From assembly GCA_026261815.1 (NCBI GenBank), contig JAMPIT010000510.1, forward strand, positions 18,882,001 through 18,946,000: DNA of 64,000 bases, read 5' to 3'. Shown here in pieces: positions 1 through 12,400 of this stretch. The stretch is from Monarcha castaneiventris obscurior. Its lineage: Eukaryota; Chordata; Aves; Passeriformes; Monarchidae. The notes under the pieces were generated by a model. That model saw only the letters and a program-made list of their open reading frames with translations. It ran no database searches and was not told the DNA's origin. The translations under genes were made by a program, and so were the position numbers. Positions within the stretch are counted from its first letter, which is position 1. Each line of letters begins with the position of its first letter.

Positions 1-321
1 AAACAACCAAACTCCACATGCCAGCCTAGGGACCTGTCTGGGGAAAGGCACAACCCAAACAGCATGTTTGGGTTTTTACTCCTGTCGTTTCACAAAATTA
101 CATTTTGAAGATTGATAAACAGTCCAAATCACAAAGTGGTTTATGGCCACAACTATCAGTTTGAGGTTTCTTTTCTCAAGGAGCAATAATGTTATTTCCT
201 ACTGAGGAAATCAAAGATGTGATGGTGTGACTAATTTCTCTCTCTATGTAACTGCTGACTAGTAAAAATAAAACATTTAAATACATGTATGACAAAGATG
301 GTCTGTAAATTCTCCGTTTAA

Positions 322-404
322 CTAAAACTCCAGGTACTTTTCTTGTTTTGTTCCAGTTATCCCAATGAAGTCTTTTGAGCCCCCCAAGTGTGTGATCTTC
401 CATT
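322..404 (-). CDS. candidate terminal coding exon of an unrecognised gene
   Basis: On the minus strand a pyrimidine-rich tract at about 410-432 leads to an AG at 405-406. The next 83 nt complete a split codon with two bases, then read 26 open codons (starting WKITHLGG, ending EKYLEF) to a TAG at 322-324. The entry phase matches the exit phase of the exon at 1824-1979, so the two join in frame as ...HWAGE-E-WKITH.... Sequence to the left would be 3' UTR; I see no minus-strand AATAAA before the window edge, so the transcript end would lie outside. I do not recognise the protein. The AG follows a fair but not perfect tract (it ends in ACATTTGAG), so another acceptor or a different last exon is possible. 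Confidence 0.33.
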
Positions 405-1823
405 CTCAAATGTTCAGAAAGAAGGAAAGACAAATTGAAACATTTTCTATGAACCTGCTAATTTTCTTATTGAATTCTATCATAAATGAGGCAAAATGAA
501 TTATTAAATTAAAACTAACAAATCTTCTGACTACATGCATTTTCCTGTTAAAAAACAGCACTTAGCACGGCAAAGTGAATAAGCAGAGTGGTGATTCAAA
601 AGGAGAGTGATTTTAAAACCTGAACACAGAACTTGATTTCTCCCATTTTTTTAAACAACCCTTAAACCATGAATACTTTAATTATTGCCCTAAAGATAGG
701 GCACACTGTATGATTGGTGCAATGATCACAAGGTTGGCTGTACCAAATATATTTTTGCATGAAATTCACTACAAACTTTATTATTGCTGACAAAAAGTAA
801 AGGGTTCATCTATATGCTTTTGGAAGGGAAGAGGGGAAATTATATATATATAGATGCATATATAAAGTGTGTGGATTTTTAAGTATTATATTGTGTTAGA
901 AATGCAGAAGGGTGGAAATAGTCTGCTAGATTCTCTCTTGTTCCTCTGGGAATTACACTGCATTGGGCTGAATGTTGAAATTATGAACTGAAAGGTCCAA
1001 TCTTAAATACACTGGACTCAGAAATCATACCCTGCATTCAGAACAAACTCATCATTTAAACCAAATGAACATTAAATGCAGATAGCAAATGGACTATTTC
1101 TGATCTTGCTGAGTATTCTAGGGATCATGAGCTCTTTTTACACGTGGAAATAAGCTTTTCAAAATTCCACTGGATTCCAAAAGAGGTTAGGTGGTGAGAA
1201 TTATGTTATAACCAAAGGGACTTGTCTAAATTGCTTAGTTACATTTTAATAATTTCTCTACACACTGGTCTTCATCATTAGAGACCAAAATACCTAATTT
1301 ATGTCCTTCGAACTTGTAGCATCTGTGAATCTCATCTTGTTTTTCCCAGTTAATTAAGAAATCCCCCAAAAATAGATCCAAGAAGTTTTCCTCGCTTCCC
1401 CTTCTCTTCCAACTCCATTTGTTTTTTCAGCTTTGACACAGCATAAAAATACTCAGTCCATTCCTAATAGCCCAACTAGACCAAAGTAAATTCATCAAAT
1501 GCTTTTCAAAACAACAGAAAATGCTTAAATCTGAGCAAATAAATATATTTGAACCAGGTGTGACTGAGAAATAAAAAAATGTGGGAACTAACTTTGAGGA
1601 GCTGTAAACTGAAATTTGATAGATGCTTTAAATAAAATTTCAGCATCTTCAGTAAGTGATCTAAGCACCAGGCTACAGGATATTCGGAAAACAGCTCTTA
1701 ACTTTTCCTGCTTAAAAAACTCCAACATGTATAAATAATTAAATATTCATTAGAAGAGTGACTTGAAAGTGAGTGTCCCATATTCTCACTGAGTGATACA
1801 ATTGCTGCACCATAAAATCTTAC
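405..1823. other. intron-like AT-rich DNA
   Basis: This stretch lies between the two left-most candidate exons of the minus-strand gene. It holds a short (TA)6 run at 841-852 and otherwise no gene, RNA or transposon that I recognise. Confidence 0.5.
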
Positions 1824-1979
1824 CTTCTCCAGCCCAATGAATATTCATGCCAAGTGCAACATTTCCAACAGGAGAAATTGCTGCTGGGACACTCAAATGT
1901 CTGTAGTGGTCATACTCTTTCAAATAGGGAAAATCTGTCAAGGGCACAAACCCCTGATCCACCAAGAGCACACAGGAAA
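1824..1979 (-). CDS. internal coding exon of an unrecognised protein
   Basis: This is the strongest protein-coding signal in the window outside transposons. On the minus strand a 3' splice site (TGTTCTTAG, AG at 1980-1981) precedes 156 nt. They carry two bases of a split codon, 51 open codons and one trailing base, and end at a consensus 5' splice site AAG|GTAAGAT (GT at 1822-1823). The peptide begins SCVLLVDQGF, continues with TDFPYLKEYDHYRHL and ends in NIHWAGE. It has a short hydrophobic start and then a mixed, proline- and aromatic-containing sequence unlike chance AT-rich translation. It is a phase 1-1 exon. It joins in frame to the 40-nt exon at 9420-9459 (the split codon gives Val) and to the terminal exon at 322-404 (the split codon gives Glu). 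I cannot assign a family or function. Direction and the CpG island at 43 kb suggest a leftward gene with long introns. Confidence 0.48.
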
Positions 1980-3276
1980 CTAAGAACAGTGTAATCTTGA
2001 GGGGCTTTCAAATTGCCTTTCACAGGAAGGCTTTAGATTCTGCTTTAGATTCATTCAGAACTGAAAATCAAGACAGGCAAATACTTGTTCTGAAAACTGA
2101 AAATCCTGAGCAGGTAAAGCAAAGGAATAGGCAGTGGTAAAACAGAAACTGAGAATTCTGGTGGTGTCTGAAAGTTGTTTAGAATGAGATGCCTAAATAC
2201 CATTTTAGTAGCTTAGCTCTATTATTTATCCTGTCAAAGGTTTACACAAGATCTTTCAGAAGATTACTACAAGAAAGTAATCACTGTGTTACATTCAGAA
2301 CTGAACCATGAAAGTGCCCAAATTATGAAAAACAAACACCAAGAATCATAATCTGGCTACATTTTCAGGCTGGCAAAGGTTTACAAGGTTAAAGTTTTGT
2401 CTGGTAGGTTCGGTGTAGTTGAGTACTTTCTCACGACTTTAAAAGGTCAGTATAATAACCATTTGGTTTATTCATTACAGTCAAAGGCTCAATCAGAACA
2501 TCTCACCCCTCGCCTCCAGCAAATTACCCAGTTGTAGTGTCTGCAGTTTCTACTACTAATTATTTTGATTGAAGTTCAGTAAATAAGTGCTAAAGGTAAC
2601 TGATGTTTGATTTCTGTTTAGATGGTACTCTGTACTGCAGAAATACCAATTTGAGGTTACAAAATTAGCCTGGTCTAAAAAGTAATAAAAAAATTCTCAC
2701 AGGGGAAATTATCGTTAGTTTTTTGAAAATATTACAGCAGCAAATCATGTTATATTTTGTGAGCAGTAAGCCAATTGTTATTATGACTGCATTAGAGCTG
2801 CCATTCTCATTTTCAGCTGAGGAAATATTTGTGCTTATCAACAGCGGAAGCAAGAAAAGGTTCTTCTAAAAAATGTTCTCAGTGTGTCATCTTGTGCCGT
2901 CTGGCTCAGAAAATCTGTATCATGGAAAAGGAAACTCAACTTGGCAACGAGTTCCTGTCTGGTTTGGTGAAGTAACTTCCACATCAGTGCACATGGATTC
3001 ATGGCCCTTCCCACCATGCTACACACACCAGAACAGAATGGTACCTCAAGGTACCTCCTCAAGGGAGGACGAGGCCTCTAAGCCATGTATGTTGGAGGAA
3101 CTGCAAAGGCAGGAAGGGGAAGTTTGAGCTTTACTAACATTTCAAACCAGCACAGTTTAATAAACCAGACCTCATCCTTCTTGCCTGTGGCCCACAGAGC
3201 TTCCCGCCTTGTGGCATTAGCACCGATTTTGTGATGCTGCACAGCAAACTATGGCACAAACCTAGGTTACCTTCTG

Positions 3277-3291
3277 TTTATTTATTTATTT
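3277..3291. repeat. (TTTA)n microsatellite
   Basis: Nearly four tandem TTTA units. A similar TTTA run lies at 40192-40208. Confidence 0.8.
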
Positions 3292-6200
3292 GCAGTCATG
3301 CTGCCACAAAGGACAAAAAGACAAGAGTAAGCATCCAGGACAGGGATATACAAATTGTTTCTTTTAGTGACTGTGCCAGGTTACCCCAAGAAAATTTTAA
3401 GCATTACCCCTTAAAATATTTGTAAAAATAAGGTTATAAAGGCAATGCTCAGGCTACTTAATTAATTTGAGTGCATTTTACAGGTGTCAGATGTTTAAAG
3501 AAATGAAGTTGTTACCAATCAAGTTGAATATTCCTGGGTACCTGCTTGCCCAGTACACACCAATTTAGCAAACCAATCTTGTTCTTTTGCCCTCCGTAAG
3601 CACTTATTACCTAGGCCTCACCCCTGTACACAACAGAACAGTCATAGACCTGTAAAGTTATCTATGCCACAAAGTCTCTAACTTCTTTTGTTTTGCATTT
3701 CAAATAGAAAAGCTAAACAAAGGAAGAGAAAACAGGGTATCAAAAAATAAGGAATGAGGGAAATATACAGCTATTCAAATCCTCCAACTGTTGCTCAAAA
3801 AATTATTTGTTTAATTTTCTGGAATATCCTGGTTGCCTTAATCCATAGGATGTGAACATCTGACACATTCTCTGCTTGAATTAACCTATTTCTTCCAGTT
3901 TAATGCTGTTATAAGCAGAGCCTGGGCTAGGTACAGCCTTAGTATCCAAAAAATCTCTCTTCAGTCAAGCATCTTTCTTCAGAAGTCAGTAAAAGAGGAA
4001 AAGGTCAGCAAATAATCAGTCATAGCCATAGTCTTAAAGGCAGCAAAGAGATCATTTTAGGTTCACAATAATTTCTACCCTGTAGCAAACACTGACTCAC
4101 AGAATTGTGCAAAGAGGACTTAGTTGCCAGGCTACACCTGACCTTCGAGGAGCTAAATTAGAGTATTAGATATTTGTCATATCATGCACTACATTTAAGG
4201 TTTATCTTTGTGATAGATAACTTAACATTGAATTACAATCACAGAAAAGAGGAGTAGGCTTTCAGGCCAGACAGTTTTTCAAATTATCAAATACTAACAG
4301 ATAAAACACGTTGAAAAGAACAGAGTTTTTACTGAGTTGCTTTCTATTGTGGCATGTTGGTTTTAATAGGTGAGCATTGATAAGAGATTTGGCCGAGTGT
4401 TTCAAGTGCATTGTCCTTCAGTTGAAAGAAGATAAGCACCTTTAATCTGAAGTCATATTCTTGCCTGCTAACAACAAACAAAATATATACTTAACGCTGT
4501 AATCTGGTTCTAAGATACTATTAGCTCTTTATTTGTTTGATCTATAATGTGCACTTTCCCTATTAAAACAGAAAGCTGATTTATATCACACCATTTCATA
4601 GGCAGAACAATTCATATGCTAATGTCCATTTGTAATAATTTCACTTCATGCTGAGGTTCCCATTACACGGTAGCTGTCGCAGGACTCGAAAGCCAAACAT
4701 TCTCCAACAGGAAAGCAGTGCAAACCCAGGAAACAGGCATTTTCTGGCAGGGTACAGTGCAGAGGCACAGCACAGGCACCCAGCAAGCTGACAGGGCTCC
4801 TCGCAGATGGCCTCAGAGCTGTCGGCACACGTGGCTTTGCCCAAGTGGCAGTGGCTGGACATCTTCCAAAGTTCAAAGGCTGGGGGTGGAACTTGCAGAA
4901 TCTGCACAGCGGTAACACTTGCAATTACAAAATCATGTTTGAAATTCTTCCACTGCAATGTGGGACATTAGGCCTATGCTCTGGGTACAGTGGTAAGAGA
5001 AAGACCTGAGGCTCTGTGGGAATTTTATTCAGTAAGAGGTAGTATTAGTCCTGAATAAACACGGCAGATGGTTTTCCTCTTGCCTTCTATGTTGAAAGTG
5101 AATTCTGTGAGCAAGCTATGGATGTGAGGGTTACAGATTTCAGAGATAATTTTCTATTTAAAACCACTTCTGAGTGTTCAGTATTCTACATAAAATAAAT
5201 TTTGTTAGCACATATGTGTGAGATTATAACAGCATTTCAGCTTCTGTAAAAAAAAGTGTTACAGTTATAGAGGAAAAAAAATCACCATGTTTGGAACTTG
5301 AAAGTACTTCTTGGAGAGGATCATCATCCAAAGTGTGAGAGCAATAAATATGAAAATGAAGGCACTCCACCTAAGGCCAGAGCTCTAGAAACACCAGAAC
5401 GCACCCTAGACAACCTTAAATGTCTGACTGACACACAACCCCAACATGAGTTTCACCTTTTGCTACAGGAGTCAGCAGTATATGAGAATCTCTGTGACAT
5501 TGCATCATAAAGCAGGATATGTAAATGATCTTTAAAACCTCCAGTTACAGAAACAAAAATCCCACAGCTGAACATCCGTCCATGTTTAATTGTACAGTAT
5601 TAAACTTCAGTACTTTTACTATAAGCACTTATTTTGCATTTGAACAGTATTAATAAGGAACCCTTATTGCACCTAATGCTACAATACAATAAGATATGTC
5701 AGTAATAATGTAAGCATTTTTTGTGCACCGGCTTACTCCCTCTCTCTGCATGCCTCTCTTCTCCCCTTTTCCTTCTCCCATCTGCAGTAAGCAAAGCATT
5801 GCCTGGGCAAAATGAGAATGGCTGAGGGAAAGTTTCTCTATGCAAGTTCATAAATGCGGATTTAGAAGCAGACTGGAGCTTCTCCTAGGGTGTCATGGAA
5901 GGAAAGAGAAAAAGCAAGGAAAGGAACAGCAACCTGAACAGTACTTGTAAATTTTTCCCCCCACACCCGCCATACTCAGAGATAAAAAATGAAAACCAGT
6001 ACACATGTGAAAAGAATCGGGAAATGGAAAGGATGTGAGGAAACCCAGGGTCTCCAAACCACAGGAAGCAGTGGCCACTGGCAAGTAACTGACACAGAGT
6101 GTTGCCACAAAGCAACAGCGAGCATCGCATGGCAAGTGCAAGCAGGAGCTGACCCCTAAAGCCAGATTTATGGTAAGTGAAAAATTCTAAGTGCTTAAAG

Positions 6201-6983
6201 ACTGAAAAGGAGAGAAAAATCCATGAAACATGAAAAGACGAATAAGACATGCTGTACAGACTTACTTGAAGTCAGAGATACTTTAAGGTATCTTAAGATA
6301 CTCTTTCATCCACCTTGTTTCCTAGAGATGTTTGAGAATCTAACTAGTCAAAGAGCTTTTAAACAATGACATTAAAAGTCCCAATTTTACTGATTATTTT
6401 CCTCTTCTTTAAGAATCAGCTGCATGACAAGATGGCTTCCAAATCATGCCTGAAACATTGTTCCTAGACAGGACTGGAGAAACATCATGTTTTATTACCC
6501 TGCTATAAATAAGACACAATTTATATTGCCTGTATGACAATGTTAGATTTAAGCAGTGTGCCTGTGCATTTTATATATAAATATAAAGACATTTAACGTG
6601 TCTAGTGAAACCTTACATATGTCTACTGGTTATTTAATTTCTTCATTAACATTCATATTAAGACTCTCAGTAGACACAGTTACAATTAATACAAGCAGAA
6701 CAAGAACAAATTGGAAAACCAATTTAAAACTTGGATGGGATTATTTGTGACTCTGTACAGGCCTGAGACAACTGCAGTTTAGACCAATTTGACTATTAAT
6801 TTGCAAGGTTAACAGTGAATGCATTCAAAACAATATTAGCAGAAGAGGGTAGTTGTGCTCCCTTTGCAAGCCCCCTAATACAGTCAAAATGATAAGAGAG
6901 ATCACTTGCTTAACAGATGCTTCCTGAGGGGTTGTGCTGCTCGAAGTGCTGCACTGGCCCAAGGCTTTCCAGATACACACCAG

Positions 6984-7009
6984 ATATACATATATATACA
7001 CACACACAT
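6984..7009. repeat. AT/AC microsatellite
   Basis: An (AT)n run changes into an (AC)n run within 26 bp. It is a simple repeat, likely variable in length between individuals. Confidence 0.85.
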
Positions 7010-9419
7010 ACTATTGTACACAATGGAAATCAGAAACAAAGATCACTCTTGCAACAACAGAATAAAAAAGGAGAGTTACTTTTCTAAAAGTCAGCTGTGC
7101 AACTGGTAAATTTTAAACTAAGACAACACAACCTTATTTTCAGTAGTAACACGAATGAAAACAACTGAGAAAAACACAGTGTTAGTGTAAAATGAAACCA
7201 TGCAATAACCTAGTTCGTCACACTCTCTGTAGCAAGTACACATTTTGAGACAACTGTTTGCCCACTGACTGTGAACTTTTAATCCATACAAGTATCAGCA
7301 CTGTCAAGAAAAGGAAACACCCTTCACTCCTTAATGTCTTCTACTGTTATCTTTATACAGCACTTCAGAAACAGAGAATTTATTTCACCCAAAGTTAATT
7401 AAGAGCTTAGTTAGAGAGAAAAAAACCTTGCCAAGAGAGATAAACCCTGAAATGCTCCCAAAACTTAGTGAGACTCCCACTGAACTTTTCCAGTAATTCA
7501 TTCTACAGTCCAGGGAGGTGCATGAAACACCATCACTTTCATGCTTCTTCCAAGTTCAGCTCCAGGCTTTATAACCCTGAAATTAAGATGGGTGGCCAAA
7601 TATCAAGGAGCAATACATTTTTCAGCTAGACTGTTGGCTAATTAATTGAGGGCTTTTAGACTCAGGATGACAACCCTGAAATTAATTGAGATTCAAAGAC
7701 ACTCAAACATATAGTTTGGATAAACAATAATTTCCTGACATTTCAGATTAGTTTCAAGAGGAATTTGAAGAACTAATGTCTGTGATAGCATACAACACCA
7801 CAATGTGGCTTATCTCTGGGAAGTTGTTACCAGTCTCTAGAACAGGCAAATAGATTCTTGAAGACTTCTGCAATTATGCAAACATTCAATAAAAAGTCAT
7901 AATACTATACAAACTAATTCTTTTCAAGGAGACACGTACCAGTAAGGTAAGTCCTTCAATCAGTTTGTGTTAGGAATCACTACCCTTACATTTCTGTAGT
8001 TAAGCACTACTGTCATGTTAGCACTATAAATTTAGCTAAGTGACTCTGTATTGAGAACATATTACATGTATGGGAGTGAAAAAGTACCAGAGCAAGGGTC
8101 AGACCTACCCATGGCACTTCACACTGCTGGTCATATAATTTCTATCTTTCTTAGATGGAGAGAATTATTTGGGGGCTATCTTTCCAGGTCTTGACTCCAA
8201 ACAGCAAGTATTGGGGAAACAGCTCTTTCGTCACAGTATGCCAATGTAACAAATAATTTTGGGGAGGGTGAAAAATAATAAGGGGTCCAAGGGGACCTAA
8301 ATAACCTGAGATTCCCTTGATTCCTACACGGATTGGAAGCACATGGAGAAATGGGTGAAGTTCAGGTCACACTTCAGCAGAAATGAAATTTCCAGATGCG
8401 TTTCTCTAGTCTAACAAGCCAGACACATCTTGCATGGGGAAGAATACAGCACAGGACCACAAAAACCAAGAGATCAGTGTAAATGAGGGTCTGACCAACT
8501 GCATACAGAAGGCTACAGAGTTTTTCCTGCTAGCTAAGGACAGGCTTTTGGAAAGTACTGGGGACTCATAGGAATTAAATCACAAAACCTAGTTTCAGCC
8601 TGAGAGCCTGTTCTCCCATACCTGTTTTACAGCCCATGGATAGAGCCACTGATTTAGACCTTTGCCTCTCCACTAACTCTGCTGAATAGTGGCAAGGGTA
8701 AAGTTAGCTTTTGGGAGTGCCTGTCCCACAATGATAGGATTATCCCTCCTTCTTTGGTAGAAGATGTTACAACTCATCTATTTCAATTTAATATTTCCTT
8801 CTTGTGATAAAAATTGGGTTTGGATGAAGCTAGTTCAGCATCAACATTCAGGTGCCTTTATTTATAAAGATGAGAAATTCCTTGCTTTGAGATGGCTTTT
8901 TAAAATACAAGAATTTGTAGATGACGATCAACTCACCCTGCAAAATTCTGTTCTATAAATTTACACAACTGAACTCTTGAGGCCTCACAATATAAAAGTT
9001 TTGTTCTTTTTTGTTTTCCTCTCCAGACCTCCAAAAATTCCACAGGCCTCTTTTTTGAACTCTCTCCCTTATTTATAGCTCTTTCTTAAATGTAAATATT
9101 AAGGCACGGGATACAATATTATGGTACCACAATATTGTAGCATCACACTGACAGCCAAGCTGAAGAAGCTTCTAAAATTGCTCCTTGGCTTTCCTTCAAG
9201 TTGCTACCCTGAACAGTTTTGTATATGCAACCTGTCCATCCACGCCCAGTTACCTTCCATGTAACAGCATAAAGAACATGTTTTGTCCTACCATGAGCAC
9301 TTAACTAGGCAATTCACATATGACTATCAGATTGTAATACTGATTCAACTTGATTATTAACTAATATTTCACCAATTTTAGACACTCTGCGAAATAGTAG
9401 AACTGATGAGGATACTTAC

Positions 9420-9459
9420 CAAGTGAAAATTCTACATCATCCAAATGCTTAAAAAAATA
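9420..9459 (-). CDS. candidate 40-nt coding exon, same unrecognised gene
   Basis: On the minus strand the sequence AGCTTTTCAG (AG at 9460-9461) is followed by 40 nt and then the near-perfect 5' splice site TTG|GTAAGTAT (GT at 9418-9419). In frame 1 it reads 13 open codons (YFFKHLDDVEFSL) plus one base. That trailing G completes a codon with the first two bases of the exon at 1824-1979, giving ...DDVEFSL-V-SCVLLVDQ..., so the two exons are phase-compatible. The other two frames contain stops. Exons this short occur by chance, but the two strong splice sites together with the in-frame link to the best exon in the window support it. Function unknown. Confidence 0.36.
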
Positions 9460-12400
9460 CTGAAAAGCTTTGAAACTGTAGAATTGTTAACTCTCACATA
9501 AAGTTAAAACTCATCTCAATTATCAGCTATAGATGAAGATTTGAGAGACAGGTTTTTTCAGAAGTATATAGTCTTTAAGGTATAGAATATAAATTTTAAA
9601 AAACAGAAGTAGCAATTCAAATTTCTTAGAAAAATACAACATATCCACAACTACCTTAAGGAGACCATAATACTTTCCAGAGAAGTAAGATGCCCGTCAG
9701 TCATAGGACGATTCAGACGTACCACTTATGATATTTTGAGGCCTCATTTACACTGTCTTGCCTTTCCCTTCAGAACACCAGGATACTGTGGTATATACAA
9801 AGAAAAGAGACTGCATTTCCCTCACCAAGCTGCACACATTCAAAGATTAAGTTGCCAAAGTCTAAACTCCATCTGTAGTTAATAGAGAGACAGAGATGTA
9901 CCTCTGCAAGGCAGAATTCATCTCCTCTATCTGAGGAGAGGGGAAATTGTCTTTTCTCCTTAACTGCAGCCTTTTACTGAGGCTTACAGATGTTTACCCT
10001 TTGAATTCTCACACAAGTTAGATGAGAAGAATGCCACACCAAGACCTTCTGCACTACAGTAATTGTGAGTGAAGTACAATACACTAAAAAGGATTTTCTT
10101 CCACCAGCAGAGCTACTCTGCTGGGGAGAGCTCAGATGTGAGCACAGAGTTGCCAAGACTGATAAATTTTTTCTGCCCTAAGCAGAGCGCAGGAACAGGG
10201 CTTCATCTCTCATTACTTGTTTTCTCCTAATTTGTTCATACAATTCCAAAGCTTTATGTATCATTATTTTAATTGGGAATGGCAAACTAATGGGCTGAAC
10301 TTTCTTTGATGGTCAGAGTGCTGTATAAAGAGATGCATGGAGTCAAAGCAAATGATGTAAGGGGTTTTATCTTCCACTGTCTAAGACAATGGTGAAGAAA
10401 CTGTAAAAAATATAATAATGAGATTCTTACAGCAATTTTCACTGCAATTTTGGATGATTCTATTTAGTTATCAAATTTATTCAAAGTTGGGAACTGGAAA
10501 CTTTCTATCTTATGATGTAACTCTAAATAATGGCACCACTAGATTGGAAATATCCTCCTGTCAAATCCCTTTAAGGAAGGTATCTAGCAGCAGATTTCTG
10601 CTGCTATAGTTTGAAATTGTACCAAAATTGGCAATCTTGATTTGCTATTGTACATCAACCCCCACATTAGCCAAAGTGTGTGTGTGTGCATATCTGTGTG
10701 AAAGTATGAACAAAAATACACTGAAAAATAAATCCAAGTCTGCAGCCTAAGCTAAAATTTTTCAGCTCGCTTTCTGGAAACACAGAAAGTAGGTCAGCAC
10801 ATATTCCAAAATAGCACATCGGCACTGAAAGAAAAAGTAGTATATCTGTACCTTTGGACTTTTTAGCTCATCTCTCTGTAGGGGGAAAAGGAGGATGAAA
10901 GATTTTTTCTTATTCTACTATATGTATGAGAAAAAATTGCTTATACTTAAAAAAGCCCCCAAATAAGCCACCTACATGGGTAAAATGTTGTCTGGTTTAA
11001 TCAAAGCAAAACAATATTGAGTGGAACCATTTAAGCTTTATCTAAATATAACCAAGGGAAAAGCCAGGATGTTTAAAATGTGTTTAAAATGTTGTACTGG
11101 ATATGTATCACATCCTGTTCCTTGCACATCTTGTTCCTTGTATCAAAAATCTATTTGGTAAAATATTTACTTTGGAAATAACAGCATACTGTCTGTGATT
11201 TTGTTGTTCATCTTGTGGTTTTTTGGGTTTTATTTTTGTGAGTATTTGCTGTTGCAATAAGAATTGCTGCCTATTTTGTGATATCTTTTGTGCTAGGCAC
11301 ACTCTCAATGAAAAATATTTCCTTTTAATTATTCCCCTCCTCCCCCACCCCCATTTTTAAGAAACCAAAAAGTAAAGCAAAAACCAGGTTACTTAAGCAC
11401 TCACACATCTAATAGCTATGGATATTCTAAAGAATTCTTCCGGAATTATTATCAACAAACTGCTTTCCTGAACTATTACAGTTCCTTAACATGAAAGGAA
11501 AACCAAAATCCCCTCTTAGGCAATATTAAATAATGCTTATCAGCTCCAAAATAGAACTTGATTCAAGTCAATGTCAATACTGTTGGCTTCAACATGATGC
11601 ATGACGCTGATGTGTTTCCCAGAACAGATTTCAAGCTAGAACACTGATATATTTAATTAGGAAAAAATTATATTGCCTCCTTCAAATTCCAAGTGTCAGT
11701 CTTCATTTGGATCTCTGCACTAGATTAAAATGAATGTTTGAAAGGTACTGAGCATTGGTAGCATGACCTTTTAAGTTCAGTGATTTCTATGCAACCAGCA
11801 GGAATTCCTAAAAATAACAAAACAAGTCTATTTTTAGTTCTTCATTCTCTGGGGGTTTTTTTCTTGCTTTGTGTTCCATCTCAATTCTTGGACACTTAGC
11901 TCTATTTATTTTCCTGTATCAGTCAGATTTGTTTAAATACCTCATTTTCCAGTTTGTGAAGTACTATAATCCATGTACAGATGTGCATAGTTTAGGCAGT
12001 TACAGAACTGGATCTTCCACAGAGCCAGGCCTTCCAAGAAGGGAAATCAAAATGGAGAACAACTTCCTGAACCTACAGCTGCTGGGACCTGCACTTTTCT
12101 TTGACACTCAGTAAACCAATGTTTGCTATCAGAGCTTAAGAAAAAACCAGGACCTTCCTAGGTAACACAGGCTTCACAACTAACTGAGTGAAGAAATGGT
12201 TGAGTTTCTCAAACTCTGACAAATGAAGTCAAAATAGTAAAACAAAATAAAATGGTTGAATTTTTATGTCCTGTGAGGTCTCCACCTTGCAAAATACGAA
12301 ACCTCTAGCCTAGCAAATAAAGTGCATAATTAAACATGAATAATTGCTTTCCTAGATTACTGCCAGGTAGCTTGTCACATGCCTTGCTGGGTCTAAATAC

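Larger units (their letters stand above)
1980..9419. other. long intron-like region
   Basis: About 7.4 kb of AT-rich DNA between two candidate minus-strand exons. It holds a TTTA tetranucleotide run (3277-3291), an AT/AC microsatellite (6984-7009) and an 18-nt plus-strand exon-like unit at 7929-7946 (see findings). Short open frames at 2838-3127, 4641-4958 and 5885-6250 overlap on both strands and show no recognisable domain. I see no transposon that I can name. Confidence 0.5.

Noticed and set aside
2501..2552. Exon-like unit with donor AGGG|GTGAGATG on the minus strand
   Set aside because: In the phase needed to join the neighbouring exon it meets a stop codon, and the acceptor is poor.
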